DNA of 64,000 nt from assembly GCA_013177805.1 (NCBI GenBank), contig JABLXU010000005.1:62001-126000 (forward strand), read 5' to 3'. The stretch is from Candidatus Omnitrophota bacterium. GTDB taxonomy: Bacteria; Hinthialibacterota; Hinthialibacteria; Hinthialibacterales; Hinthialibacteraceae. How positions within the stretch are numbered: the first letter of the stretch is position 1; the number at the start of each line of letters is the position of its first letter. Positions 9,372-18,600 of this stretch are shown piece by piece. A program made the translations under genes and the position numbers. The notes under the pieces were generated by a model that worked only from the letters and a program-made list of their open reading frames with translations, was not told the DNA's origin and searched no databases.

Positions 9372-10694
9372 ATGACAAAACGAGTGGCATATGTGGTTAT
9401 TGCGGTATGTATGGCTTTTACCAGCATTACATACGCGGCAGGCCACTACAATCTGAGGAGCGATTGGAAGGTCGGGGAGTATGGAGTGTATATCATAACG
9501 GATGAATCCGCTACCAACCGGGTTCTCTGCGCGGCGTCTTTGGACAATGGCGACCCCAAGCATGCGTGGGTTAACAAGGATTTCGGCGATAATTACACCA
9601 TCCGGTGTGATGTCAACATTCTGACCTGGGCGAATGACCAGGACCTCAGCCGCGGCGGGATCGGCGGCCGTATTCAACCCAATGGGACAGCCGCGGATGG
9701 GGCGCATGACCGGGGTGTCAATATTCTGTTCCACGATGACATCAACACGGTGCAGTTTTTGAACGACTTGCGTGCCTGGGGAGACGCCGTCGCCTTCACC
9801 TGGTCGCCCCGTACCTGGTACACCATGGAAATCACGTTTGAAGGGGATGTGGTCACGGGATCGATCACCAACCGGGCGAATCCAAGCGATACAGTGGACC
9901 TGCCGGCTTGGTCCATACCGGATCCTCAAAACCGCCGCGGCGGCTTTGCGGGCGTAACCGCCAGCACGGCACCGGGATTAGTGGTCTATTTTGATAATTT
10001 CCAAATTATTCAGGACGGCCAAGTGGTCTTCTCGGATGATTTCGAAGGCACGGCTCCGGCGCGGTCGGCGGTCGGTGTCAGCGATAACTGGGTTGCCGGA
10101 CAGGCCGGATATTACGTGGTTTACAACGGCCAATTGTACGCGATTGCCACCAACGCTGTCGATCCAAAACATATGTGGTATCGGAAAGAGTTGGTAGGCG
10201 GTGGCGGGATATCGGCCGATGTGACCATGTTGTCCTGGGAGACGATTCCCTCGACGCATGATCACAGCCGTGCGGGCTTGGCTCTGCATATTCAACCCCA
10301 TGGCTCCGCGCCCGATGGAACCGGGGACCGGGCCATTTGCCTCCTGTTCCATCAGGAACTCAACCGGGTTCAGTTTTTGAATGACCTCCGCGCCTGGGGT
10401 GATGCCCAGACCATGGCATGGGCGGTGGGCACGAAATACCCGTTCAGCATGTCGGCGGATAACACGACGGTGAAAGGATCGATCGGAACGTTTACTCTGC
10501 CGGATTGGAATTACCCCGATCCGCAAAACCGCTTGGACGGTTTCGCGGGAATCACGGCTTCCACCCGCGCAGGGCAAATCGCGGCGTTCGATAACGTCGT
10601 AATCACCGACGCGGCAGGCAAAGTGGTCTTCACCGATGATTTCAGCACCTTCTACGGAACCTCAGACACCCAGAATTGGGAATTGTTCAAGTAG
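9372..10694 (+). CDS. Secreted protein with two tandem beta-sandwich domains
   Basis: A 440-residue exported protein starting at the ATG at 9372 (GGGAGA upstream), with signal peptide MTKRVAYVVIAVCMAFTSITYA. The mature protein is an internal duplication: each half has the shared landmarks NGD/VDPKH.W, GRIQP/LHIQPHG, FLNDLRAWGDA, DPQNR..GFAG.TAST and VVF.DDF. This is the pattern of LamG or DUF1080-like concanavalin sandwiches that bind or act on sugars, but no catalytic residues are evident. It has its own promoter and a strong terminator, so it is expressed alone. A role as an extracellular binding protein is inferred. Confidence 0.8.
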   Translation: MTKRVAYVVIAVCMAFTSITYAAGHYNLRSDWKVGEYGVYIITDESATNRVLCAASLDNGDPKHAWVNKDFGDNYTIRCDVNILTWANDQDLSRGGIGGRIQPNGTAADGAHDRGVNILFHDDINTVQFLNDLRAWGDAVAFTWSPRTWYTMEITFEGDVVTGSITNRANPSDTVDLPAWSIPDPQNRRGGFAGVTASTAPGLVVYFDNFQIIQDGQVVFSDDFEGTAPARSAVGVSDNWVAGQAGYYVVYNGQLYAIATNAVDPKHMWYRKELVGGGGISADVTMLSWETIPSTHDHSRAGLALHIQPHGSAPDGTGDRAICLLFHQELNRVQFLNDLRAWGDAQTMAWAVGTKYPFSMSADNTTVKGSIGTFTLPDWNYPDPQNRLDGFAGITASTRAGQIAAFDNVVITDAAGKVVFTDDFSTFYGTSDTQNWELFK

Positions 10695-10718
10695 TGAATG
10701 ACCGAGACTAAATGATTA

Positions 10719-10756
10719 GGGCGATGAATCGTGTGATTCATCGCCCTGTTATTTTT
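10719..10756 (+). terminator. Rho-independent terminator
   Basis: A perfect 12-bp stem, GGGCGATGAATC (10719-10730) with GATTCATCGCCC (10735-10746), has a GTGT loop and is followed by TGTTATTTTT. It closes the secreted-protein gene ending at 10694. Confidence 0.9.
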
Positions 10757-10850
10757 CCGGCCATCATAGACCCCTGAACGTCAGTGGCGTACAAGAAGCA
10801 AACCCGGCGCGCCGTGCTCCGTGTTCACCCTTCACTCTCCAGGGGCTCAA

Positions 10851-13532
10851 TCACCCCTTCAATAAATTCCTCAATACATAGTGCAATATCCCGCCGTGTT
10901 TGTAATATTCCAGCTCATCCACGGTGTCGATGCGGCAGAGGACGGAAATTTCCTCCGAACGGCCGCCTTGCCGGGTGATCCGGAGGATCAGATCGGCTCC
11001 CGGGTGCAGTTGACGTTCAATTCCTACAATGTCGTAGGTCTCTTCTCCGGTCAAAGACAACGTTTTCCGGTTTACTCCTTCCTTGAACTGCAAGGGCATG
11101 ACTCCCATGCCGATCAGGTTGGAGCGGTGAATCCGCTCGAAACTCTCGGCGATCACCGCCTTCACGCCCAGCAGCCGGGTGCCTTTGGCCGCCCAGTCGC
11201 GGGAGGAACCAGTGCCGTATTCCTTCCCCGCGATGACCACCAGGGGAACACCGTCTCTCTGATAGGCCATGGCCGCGTCGTACATGGTCATGAGCGTACC
11301 CTCTGGCATATGCAATGTGTAGCCGCCGGTCTTACCGGGCGTCATTTCGTTTTGGATGCGGATGTTGGCAAACGTGCCGCGCATCATGACTTCATGATTG
11401 CCACGCCGCGAACCGTACGAATTAAAATCGGCCGGCTTCACGCCATGGTGTTGCAGATACAGACCTGCCGGGCTGTCCGGTTTGATGCTCCCTGCCGGGG
11501 AAATATGGTCGGTGGTGATTGAATCGCCCAAAATCGCCAGGGGATACGCGCCCCGGATGTCAGTCACCGGATCGGGAGTCTGGCTCATCCTCTCGAAATA
11601 CGGCGGTTTCTTGACATAGGTGCTGGAATCATCCCAATGGTAAGTCATGCTTTCCTGGACCGGGATTTTGCGCCAAGCCACATCTCCTTCGAAGACATTG
11701 CCGTACTCCGATTCGAACATCTCTTTCTTGACGGACCGCAGGATGGTTTCCTGGATCTCCCGGTTGCTTGGCCAGATGTCCTTCAAGTAGACCGGATGCC
11801 CCTCCGGGTCCATTCCCAAGGGATCCTTGACCAGGTCCACCGCCAGTGAACCGGCCAGCGCGTAAGCCACCACGAGCGGCGGCGAAGCAAGGTAATTGGC
11901 TTTGGTCTGGGGATTGATCCGCCCTTCGAAGTTCCGGTTCCCTGACAACACGGAACAAACCACCAGATCTCCTTTTTCCACCGCTTGGCTGATCTCTTTA
12001 GGCAAGGGACCGGAATTGCCGATGCAAGTCGTGCAGCCGTAGCCCACCAGATGAAACCCCAGTTGATTAAGGGGTTCATCCAATCCGGCGGCCATCAGGT
12101 AATCGGTCACGACTTTCGAGCCGGGTGCCAGCGAGGTTTTCACCCACGGCTTGACCTTCAGGCCTTTTTGCACGGCGTTGCGCGCCAATAGCCCTGCCCC
12201 CAGCATGACCGCGGGATTGGAGGTATTCGTACAGCTGGTGATCGCGGCGATGACCACGCTGCCGTCTTCGAGCTCATAGCCGTCCACGGATACCTTGCGG
12301 AAATCCGCCGCCCCACCGCGAAAGCCGCTGCAGGCTTTTTTGAATTCCTCGGCCGCGCGCGACAAGAATACCCGGTCCTGAGGCCGTTTGGGGCCGGCCA
12401 GGGAGTGTTCCACCTCGCTCATATCCAACCGCAACGTGTCCGTGAACACCGGATCCGGGACACCCGCTTCACGCCACATGCCTTGCGCCTTGGCATAGGC
12501 TTCCACCAGCGCGGCCAGATGGGGATCGCGGCCGGTAAATTGCAGATATTTCACCGTCTCGCGGTCGATTGGGAAAAATCCACACGTCGCTCCGTATTCC
12601 GGTGCCATGTTGGAGATCAACGCGCGGTCGGCCAGCGTCAAAGCATCCAGGCCGGGGCCGAAAAATTCCACGAATTTGCCCACCACGCCCTTCTGGCGCA
12701 ACATCTGGGTAACGGTCAGGACCAGGTCGGTCGCTGTGGTTCCTTCCTTTAAAGCGCCGGTCAACTCGAATCCGATCACTTCGGGAATCAGCATGGATAC
12801 CGGTTGCCCCAACATGGCCGCTTCCGCCTCGATCCCCCCCACGCCCCAACCCAGAACCGCCAGGCCGTTGATCATGGTGGTGTGGCTGTCCGTCCCTACC
12901 AGGGTATCGGGAAACGCCAGCGTCCGGCCGTCTTCCTCCACTGTCCACACCACCTTGGCCAGATATTCCAGGTTGACTTGGTGGCAAATCCCTGTCCCCG
13001 GCGGCACGACGCGGAAGTTATTGAACGCCTTTTGCCCCCAGCGCAAAAAGGCGTAACGTTCATAATTGCGTTGGAATTCCAGATCCACATTGACACGAAA
13101 CGCGTCCGGCGTGCCGAAATGGTCCACCATGACCGAGTGGTCAATCACCAGGTCCACAGGATTCAAGGGATTGATTTTTTGGGCATCGCCCCCCAGGGCG
13201 GCCATGGCATTGCGCATCGCCGCCAGGTCCACCACCGCCGGCACACCAGTGAAATCCTGCATCAGCACCCGCGCGGGGCTGAAAGCGATCTCATGGCTGG
13301 ATTTGCGCTCCTTCAGCCAACCAGCCACGGCGCGGATATCCGCCTCCTTCACGCCCCGGCCGTTTTCGTTTCGGAGCAAGTTCTCCAACAATACCTTCAG
13401 CGAATACGGAAGGCGGCTGATGCCGTTAAGACCCGCCTCTTCCGCCGCTTTCAGGCTGTAATAGGCGTACGGCTTCCCGCTGACATTCAATTCCCGCAAG
13501 GTTTTCAGGCTGTCCAAGCTCTTGAATCCCAT
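10851..13532 (-). CDS. acnA: Aconitate hydratase A
   Basis: An 893-residue aconitase, the normal length for the AcnA/IRP1 class, interconverting citrate and isocitrate in the TCA cycle in the cytoplasm. I use the ATG at 13532 ([12 protein letters not shown]); the frame is open 110 codons upstream, but that stretch resembles nothing and would overlap the sulfatase start. Visible signatures are [36 protein letters not shown] [19 protein letters not shown], the first cluster Cys in TSCTNTSNP and the CxxC pair in [14 protein letters not shown], then the C-terminal [11 protein letters not shown] swivel signature. Divergent from the sulfatase with about 200 bp between. No other TCA genes are adjacent. 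Confidence 0.96.
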   Translation of the reverse strand: MGFKSLDSLKTLRELNVSGKPYAYYSLKAAEEAGLNGISRLPYSLKVLLENLLRNENGRGVKEADIRAVAGWLKERKSSHEIAFSPARVLMQDFTGVPAVVDLAAMRNAMAALGGDAQKINPLNPVDLVIDHSVMVDHFGTPDAFRVNVDLEFQRNYERYAFLRWGQKAFNNFRVVPPGTGICHQVNLEYLAKVVWTVEEDGRTLAFPDTLVGTDSHTTMINGLAVLGWGVGGIEAEAAMLGQPVSMLIPEVIGFELTGALKEGTTATDLVLTVTQMLRQKGVVGKFVEFFGPGLDALTLADRALISNMAPEYGATCGFFPIDRETVKYLQFTGRDPHLAALVEAYAKAQGMWREAGVPDPVFTDTLRLDMSEVEHSLAGPKRPQDRVFLSRAAEEFKKACSGFRGGAADFRKVSVDGYELEDGSVVIAAITSCTNTSNPAVMLGAGLLARNAVQKGLKVKPWVKTSLAPGSKVVTDYLMAAGLDEPLNQLGFHLVGYGCTTCIGNSGPLPKEISQAVEKGDLVVCSVLSGNRNFEGRINPQTKANYLASPPLVVAYALAGSLAVDLVKDPLGMDPEGHPVYLKDIWPSNREIQETILRSVKKEMFESEYGNVFEGDVAWRKIPVQESMTYHWDDSSTYVKKPPYFERMSQTPDPVTDIRGAYPLAILGDSITTDHISPAGSIKPDSPAGLYLQHHGVKPADFNSYGSRRGNHEVMMRGTFANIRIQNEMTPGKTGGYTLHMPEGTLMTMYDAAMAYQRDGVPLVVIAGKEYGTGSSRDWAAKGTRLLGVKAVIAESFERIHRSNLIGMGVMPLQFKEGVNRKTLSLTGEETYDIVGIERQLHPGADLILRITRQGGRSEEISVLCRIDTVDELEYYKHGGILHYVLRNLLKG

Positions 13533-13739
13533 GGTTCGTTCTTTCTTATCCGTTTGGTATAGGAAATTAATCATTATAGATCTGCCCATGAAACTTGAAA
13601 ACACATGCCTGTTGAATGCCGCTCCCAGATGGCAAGACAGATATGGTTCAATCCTGTGGTGGATCACCAGCAGGGGATGTGATATAAAACATCCCGGGAA
13701 AAATAAAATTACGAATTCTAAAGGAAAGGCGGTGATTTC

Positions 13740-15302
13740 ATGCGCCGACTCAGATCCTTTTACCGTGAAGCATCTTCCAATCCGTTGTTGACTCACCAGA
13801 CAAACCGCCGGGGTTTCATGCGAACCGCCGGAAAGAGCGCCGGCTCGCTGGCGTTGTTTCACGCCATGGGATCATCTTTCGGTCGTGCATCTGAATCCAG
13901 AGAAAAGCCCCGGAATATCATACTGATTCTCAGCGATGACCACCGCTACGATTTTATGAGCTTTATGGACCATGGGCCGCGTTTCCTGGAAACTCCCAAC
14001 CTGGACCGTATGGCGCGGGAAGGGGCCCACCTGGTCAACGCCTTCGTCAGCACCTCTCTTTGTTCCCCAAGCCGGGCATCGATTCTGACCGGGCAATACA
14101 TGCACCACCATGGCATCGTGGACAACCAACGGCCGGAGCCGGAAGGCACGGTATTCTTCCCCCGCTATCTTCAACAGGATGGATACCAGACCGCGTTCAT
14201 CGGCAAATGGCACATGGGGCACGAGGATGACCATCCCCGGCCGGGCTTCGATCACTGGGAAAGTTTCAAAGGCCAAGGTGAATATGAAGATCCGGTGCTG
14301 AATATCAACGGCCGGCGGCGGAGTTTCGAAGGATACACCACCGATATCCTGGCCGATCGCGCGCTGAATTGGCTGAAAGAGGGCCGAAACCAAGAACGTC
14401 CGTTTTTTCTGTATCTCTCCTTCAAGGCGGTCCATTTCCCCTTCCAACCCGCGCCGCGCCACATGGGCCGATATCAAAACGCCGAAATCCAACGTCCGGA
14501 AACCATGGCCAACACGGACGAAAACTATCAGACTCAATCGCATTGGATCCGGGAAAGGCGGTACAGCATTCATGGCGTCGACCACATGGAAACCGGACCG
14601 TATGACAACGATCCCGTGCCCTCGTATGAGGAGCTCTACCGGCGGTACTGCGAGACCGTTCACGGTTTAGATGAGAACATCGGGCGGATTTTACGCTACC
14701 TGGACGAAGCCGGCTTGAGCCAGTCCACTCTAGTGATTTATATGAGTGATAACGGTTTCGCGCTGGGCGAACATGGCTTTTATGACAAACGCGACGCCTT
14801 TGAGGAATCGATCCGTGTGCCGATGCTGGCCTACGCGCCGGGATGGATCCAACCGGGATCCCGCGTGACGCCGATGGTGCAAAACATTGATATCGCTCCT
14901 ACCCTGCTGGAAGCCGCAGGCGTCCCCATTCCCCCGGAAGCGGCCATGGACGGCCGTTCATTTCTGCCCTTGTTGCGGGGAGAAACAATTCCCTGGCGGG
15001 ATCACATCTTGTACGAATATCATTGGGAATGGAACTTTCCCGCGACTCCTTCGTTGTTCGCTATCCGGAACGAACGATATAAATATATCTTCTATCACGG
15101 CGTGTGGGATTACGATGGATTTTACGACCTCGAGACCGATCCGCACGAGCAGCATAATCTCATCCGCGTGCCGTCTTACCGCGAGCGGATCGAGGCCATG
15201 CGCAATCAACTCTTCGACGAATTGGAAGCCAGCGGCGGATTGCATATTCCCATCCGCCGCCCCCAGGGAGAACGTCTCGATCAACGCAAAAACAAGCGAT
15301 AG
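13740..15302 (+). CDS. Tat-exported type I sulfatase
   Basis: A 520-residue sulfatase. A Tat-type leader ([19 protein letters not shown]) follows a 20-residue N-region; the ATG at 13740 follows an AAGG-rich ribosome-binding site. The formylglycine signature [12 protein letters not shown] carries the maturation Cys at residue 108, with metal-binding Asp66 and Asp67 ([10 protein letters not shown]), GKWHMG, and the late metal motif [13 protein letters not shown]. The product hydrolyses sulfate esters, most likely of polysaccharides, outside the cytoplasm. Activity needs conversion of the Cys by a formylglycine-generating enzyme, which is not in this window. It stands alone and converges on the giant CotH gene. 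Family assignment is firm; substrate is not known. Confidence 0.93.
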   Translation: MRRLRSFYREASSNPLLTHQTNRRGFMRTAGKSAGSLALFHAMGSSFGRASESREKPRNIILILSDDHRYDFMSFMDHGPRFLETPNLDRMAREGAHLVNAFVSTSLCSPSRASILTGQYMHHHGIVDNQRPEPEGTVFFPRYLQQDGYQTAFIGKWHMGHEDDHPRPGFDHWESFKGQGEYEDPVLNINGRRRSFEGYTTDILADRALNWLKEGRNQERPFFLYLSFKAVHFPFQPAPRHMGRYQNAEIQRPETMANTDENYQTQSHWIRERRYSIHGVDHMETGPYDNDPVPSYEELYRRYCETVHGLDENIGRILRYLDEAGLSQSTLVIYMSDNGFALGEHGFYDKRDAFEESIRVPMLAYAPGWIQPGSRVTPMVQNIDIAPTLLEAAGVPIPPEAAMDGRSFLPLLRGETIPWRDHILYEYHWEWNFPATPSLFAIRNERYKYIFYHGVWDYDGFYDLETDPHEQHNLIRVPSYRERIEAMRNQLFDELEASGGLHIPIRRPQGERLDQRKNKR

Positions 15303-15606
15303 AGCGCAAGAATCATGACAATTTACTTATTTTTATCACCTTTTTAATCACCCATACATCACTTTTATTCCAGTGGATTGAATGAACCATCCCCCCTATT
15401 TTACGTTTCCTACCCAAATACCAGATGTTCGTCACTTCGCCATCGCACCCCGCTGAAAATCAATATACTAATTTACAATACCTCCTCCCTTAGTGGGAAA
15501 AGGCAAGGAGGGGGAGGATTGCCTAGCATCCTTCCCTTCCTTGCCCGATTTTTTCCGAATTCCCATATTGGCCACTACTTCATATACCGCCTGCCTTTAA
15601 CGGTAA
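15303..15606. other. Convergent intergenic region
   Basis: Gap between the sulfatase and the giant CotH gene. It holds T-rich tracts (near 15320-15345) and an imperfect inverted repeat of CCTCCTCCCTT (15480s) and AAGGAGGGGGAGG (15500s) that may act as a bidirectional terminator. No gene seen. Confidence 0.45.
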
Positions 15607-18600
15607 TCAATATATCATCCACGCGGCCACGGAGGTGTTGGGGTTGCTCCGGCCCGGCGTAGGAACATCCGCCTGCCAGTTGGATGGATCATTCCCCGGC
15701 CGCCGGGTGGAAATCCGCTGCAAGACCTTTCCGGTGCCATCCGCCTCCCGGGTCCAAGGTTCCTTGTCAAAGTAGATCACCTCATCCACCACCGTCCAGG
15801 AAAGGGGAAATCCCGATGGATCATGCACCAACGGTTTTTCGAGGACAATCCGTTCACCTTGGTTGGATAAATTGCCATTGAATGGCCCCACCACCAGCGC
15901 GTCCATCGCGGGGATGTTATACAAGGCCTGAAAAGTTTGCATCGCCGCGATGTCCGACGGATCGAATTTCACTAGCAAAATCCTTCCCTGGGGCGGAAGA
16001 ATCAGATTTGGCATAAACGTATATTCAATCCCGTCATATATCCGCCAGACGCCGGCCTCGTTGAACAGGGGGATCTCCTGATCCGAGGGATTCCATAACT
16101 CGAGGAATTCCCCCCATGGATTCTCGTCCCGGTTCGGCGGCACTTCAGGCGGATGATACATGATCTCGTCGAGAATGATCCGTTCAGCCAACGGAGAATT
16201 GGCCGCCTCCCGCGAAGGGATCATCGGCACCCAATACGGCCCGCCGTCCCTGCTCCGGCCCCAAGCCACATTCATCTCCTGCCCCGCGTATTTCACCGCG
16301 TCCACCACCCGGTCCACGCCGAAGATCCCAGGCAGATAGGAAAGATACAATGCGCCACCGAAACGGTTTAACGTGAATCCGCTCCCCGCCGGCTGGTTGA
16401 AATGGTTTTTTTCATCGAAACTGAGGAATCCGCCCGGCGGGATCTCCACGGCCGGCAACGCCCATTTCTTCAAGAGATTATGGTCATCACTCATATACCA
16501 ATCGGCCAAATGGACCCTTTCGGGTGACGGGTTATACAGTTCCACCCAACCGTTGCCGTCCGGGGAATCCGCCAGGAACTCATTCAGCATGACATGGCGG
16601 ACCGGATCGGAATCCGCCCGGCCGGGCGAACCGCCGATCACCGCGCTCGCGCGCCAATTTCCACCGTAATTCAGCGATCCAATATCCTGATCCTTCCCCG
16701 CGGCGGCCAGGGGAACCAATGAGTGGCCGGCCCCATCCACGGCTGCCGGCCATCCCGGACCAACGCGATACTCGAACGTCACGATTTCCGCTCCGCCATC
16801 CGGCCCACGCAGAGTCACCGATTCTCCCTCGTTAGCCAACTTTCCAGTGTACGGTCCGGCAAGGAAGACTTGATCATCCAACCGGTACTCTTGGCGGAAC
16901 GCGGCCTGTTCGGCCTCGTTTTGGGTTTGGGTCACCAGAAGGTAACCTTGGGGAGGAATCAGTGTGCCTTCGGGGAAACGGTATTGGATACCGTTCGTGA
17001 ACTCCACTCCGCTGAGAACCACCGGAGCCGAGGGATGGTCGTTGTGCAGTTCGATGAATTCGAAATTCCCTTCCGCGGCTGGGTTGAACATGAGTTCCGT
17101 GATTTTCAGATTCGTTCGCAAAAAAGCCAAGTCGGACACGGGCAGATTGACCCGGAAAGAGGCTTCACTCAAGGCACTCCAGGTTTGCCCATCGTAGGCC
17201 CGGGCCTTGACACGCGTGTTTTCGGTCAAGATCACCGGCCCCGTGTACCGCTTCGCCCGTTGGCTGTCGACCGCTCCACCGGATAATCGGGGATCGCCGC
17301 CATCCACGGTGTAATAAATCGGTATCTCTTGAGGACCAGTGGCTGTCGCAGGGAGATACGCGGTCAATGTCATTCCCCACACAACATCCGTGCTGCTCGC
17401 GTTGGTTTGATGAACCTCCGCCGCCAGCACATTGGTCCCTTTTTTCAGATAGTGAGCTGGAACCAGGAACGGCCCTTCCCATGTCGCGTCCCCGACGGTC
17501 GAACTCGAAAACGTGGAATAATTCACCGGACCGTCCGGCATCCGGATCCGCAAGACTTCGATCCCGTTGAGGTAGATCACCGCGCCGTCATCGAGAATGG
17601 TGGAAATCTCCAATGCCGCGTCCGGCAACGAGACCTCATCTCCCACATCGAACGCAGTCCGGAAATAGTAGGTGGTTCTGCCGATTCGGAGGGAGGTGTT
17701 TTTCGTCTCCGGCAAGACCGCATCCTCGACATGAAACAAGGCCTTACCCAGGGGCCATGAAGTATCATCAAACTCCGGCCGCATCCATTCCGGCCCTGGG
17801 TCCACGCCCGATTGCTGGTATTTCCAGAAATCGTTTATTGGCACAAGAAGAACGGCCATTCGTTCCGGTTGCGGGGTGGCATCCACCTGCATGGTCAATC
17901 CGAATCCGGGATCCACCACCCCGCCCGGATGGTTGAACACCGGCGCGGGAAGCTCGGGATAAAGATTGGCCTTGCGCAGCTGCTCCAGAACGATGCCGCT
18001 ACGTACAGGCAGGTACTGATTCAGAATCCGGTCCCGCTCCTTGATCCAGTCGTCATCCCGGGTGCGCGCCCGGCCGCCGGGAGCATCACCCCAGCGCGCC
18101 GATTCTCCCACAATGGCCCGGTCAATGAACTGGGCGATTTCACGGTACCGGGCCATGGACGCTTCCGGGGTCAACGCCCCGCCGTTGAAGAAATGCTTTT
18201 GGATCCGGTCGGCCACCCGCAGCCGGAACTCCGCGCTGGACCGCAATCGTTGGAAAATCCGTCCGGGGTTGTCCCGCCCATTGTGAAAATCCACGACATT
18301 GCGGGTAGGTTCTTCCAGCGTCCATTCCGAATCCCACGCGAATGTGAACAAGCCGGCCCCCGGCAGCCGCCGCCGGGCCGTATAGAAATTCCAGGGAGTT
18401 CCACCTCCCCCAATCACGGTCGGCGCGTCCCGGTTGCCCGTATAGATAATGGTCAGCATGTAATCGATCAGGTTGTCGACATCCAAATAGGCCTGGACTT
18501 GCCGGTATCGTTCTTCCGCGCTGAGGGAATTCGATTCCACGATCGCCATCATGGCGTTCCAGGCCTGTTTGTTGCCCGCTTTGACCTGCGTCCCGCTGAT

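Noticed and set aside
13533..13862. 110-codon 5' extension of the aconitase frame
   Set aside because: It matches no aconitase sequence and would overlap the sulfatase start; the ATG at 13532 gives the normal length.
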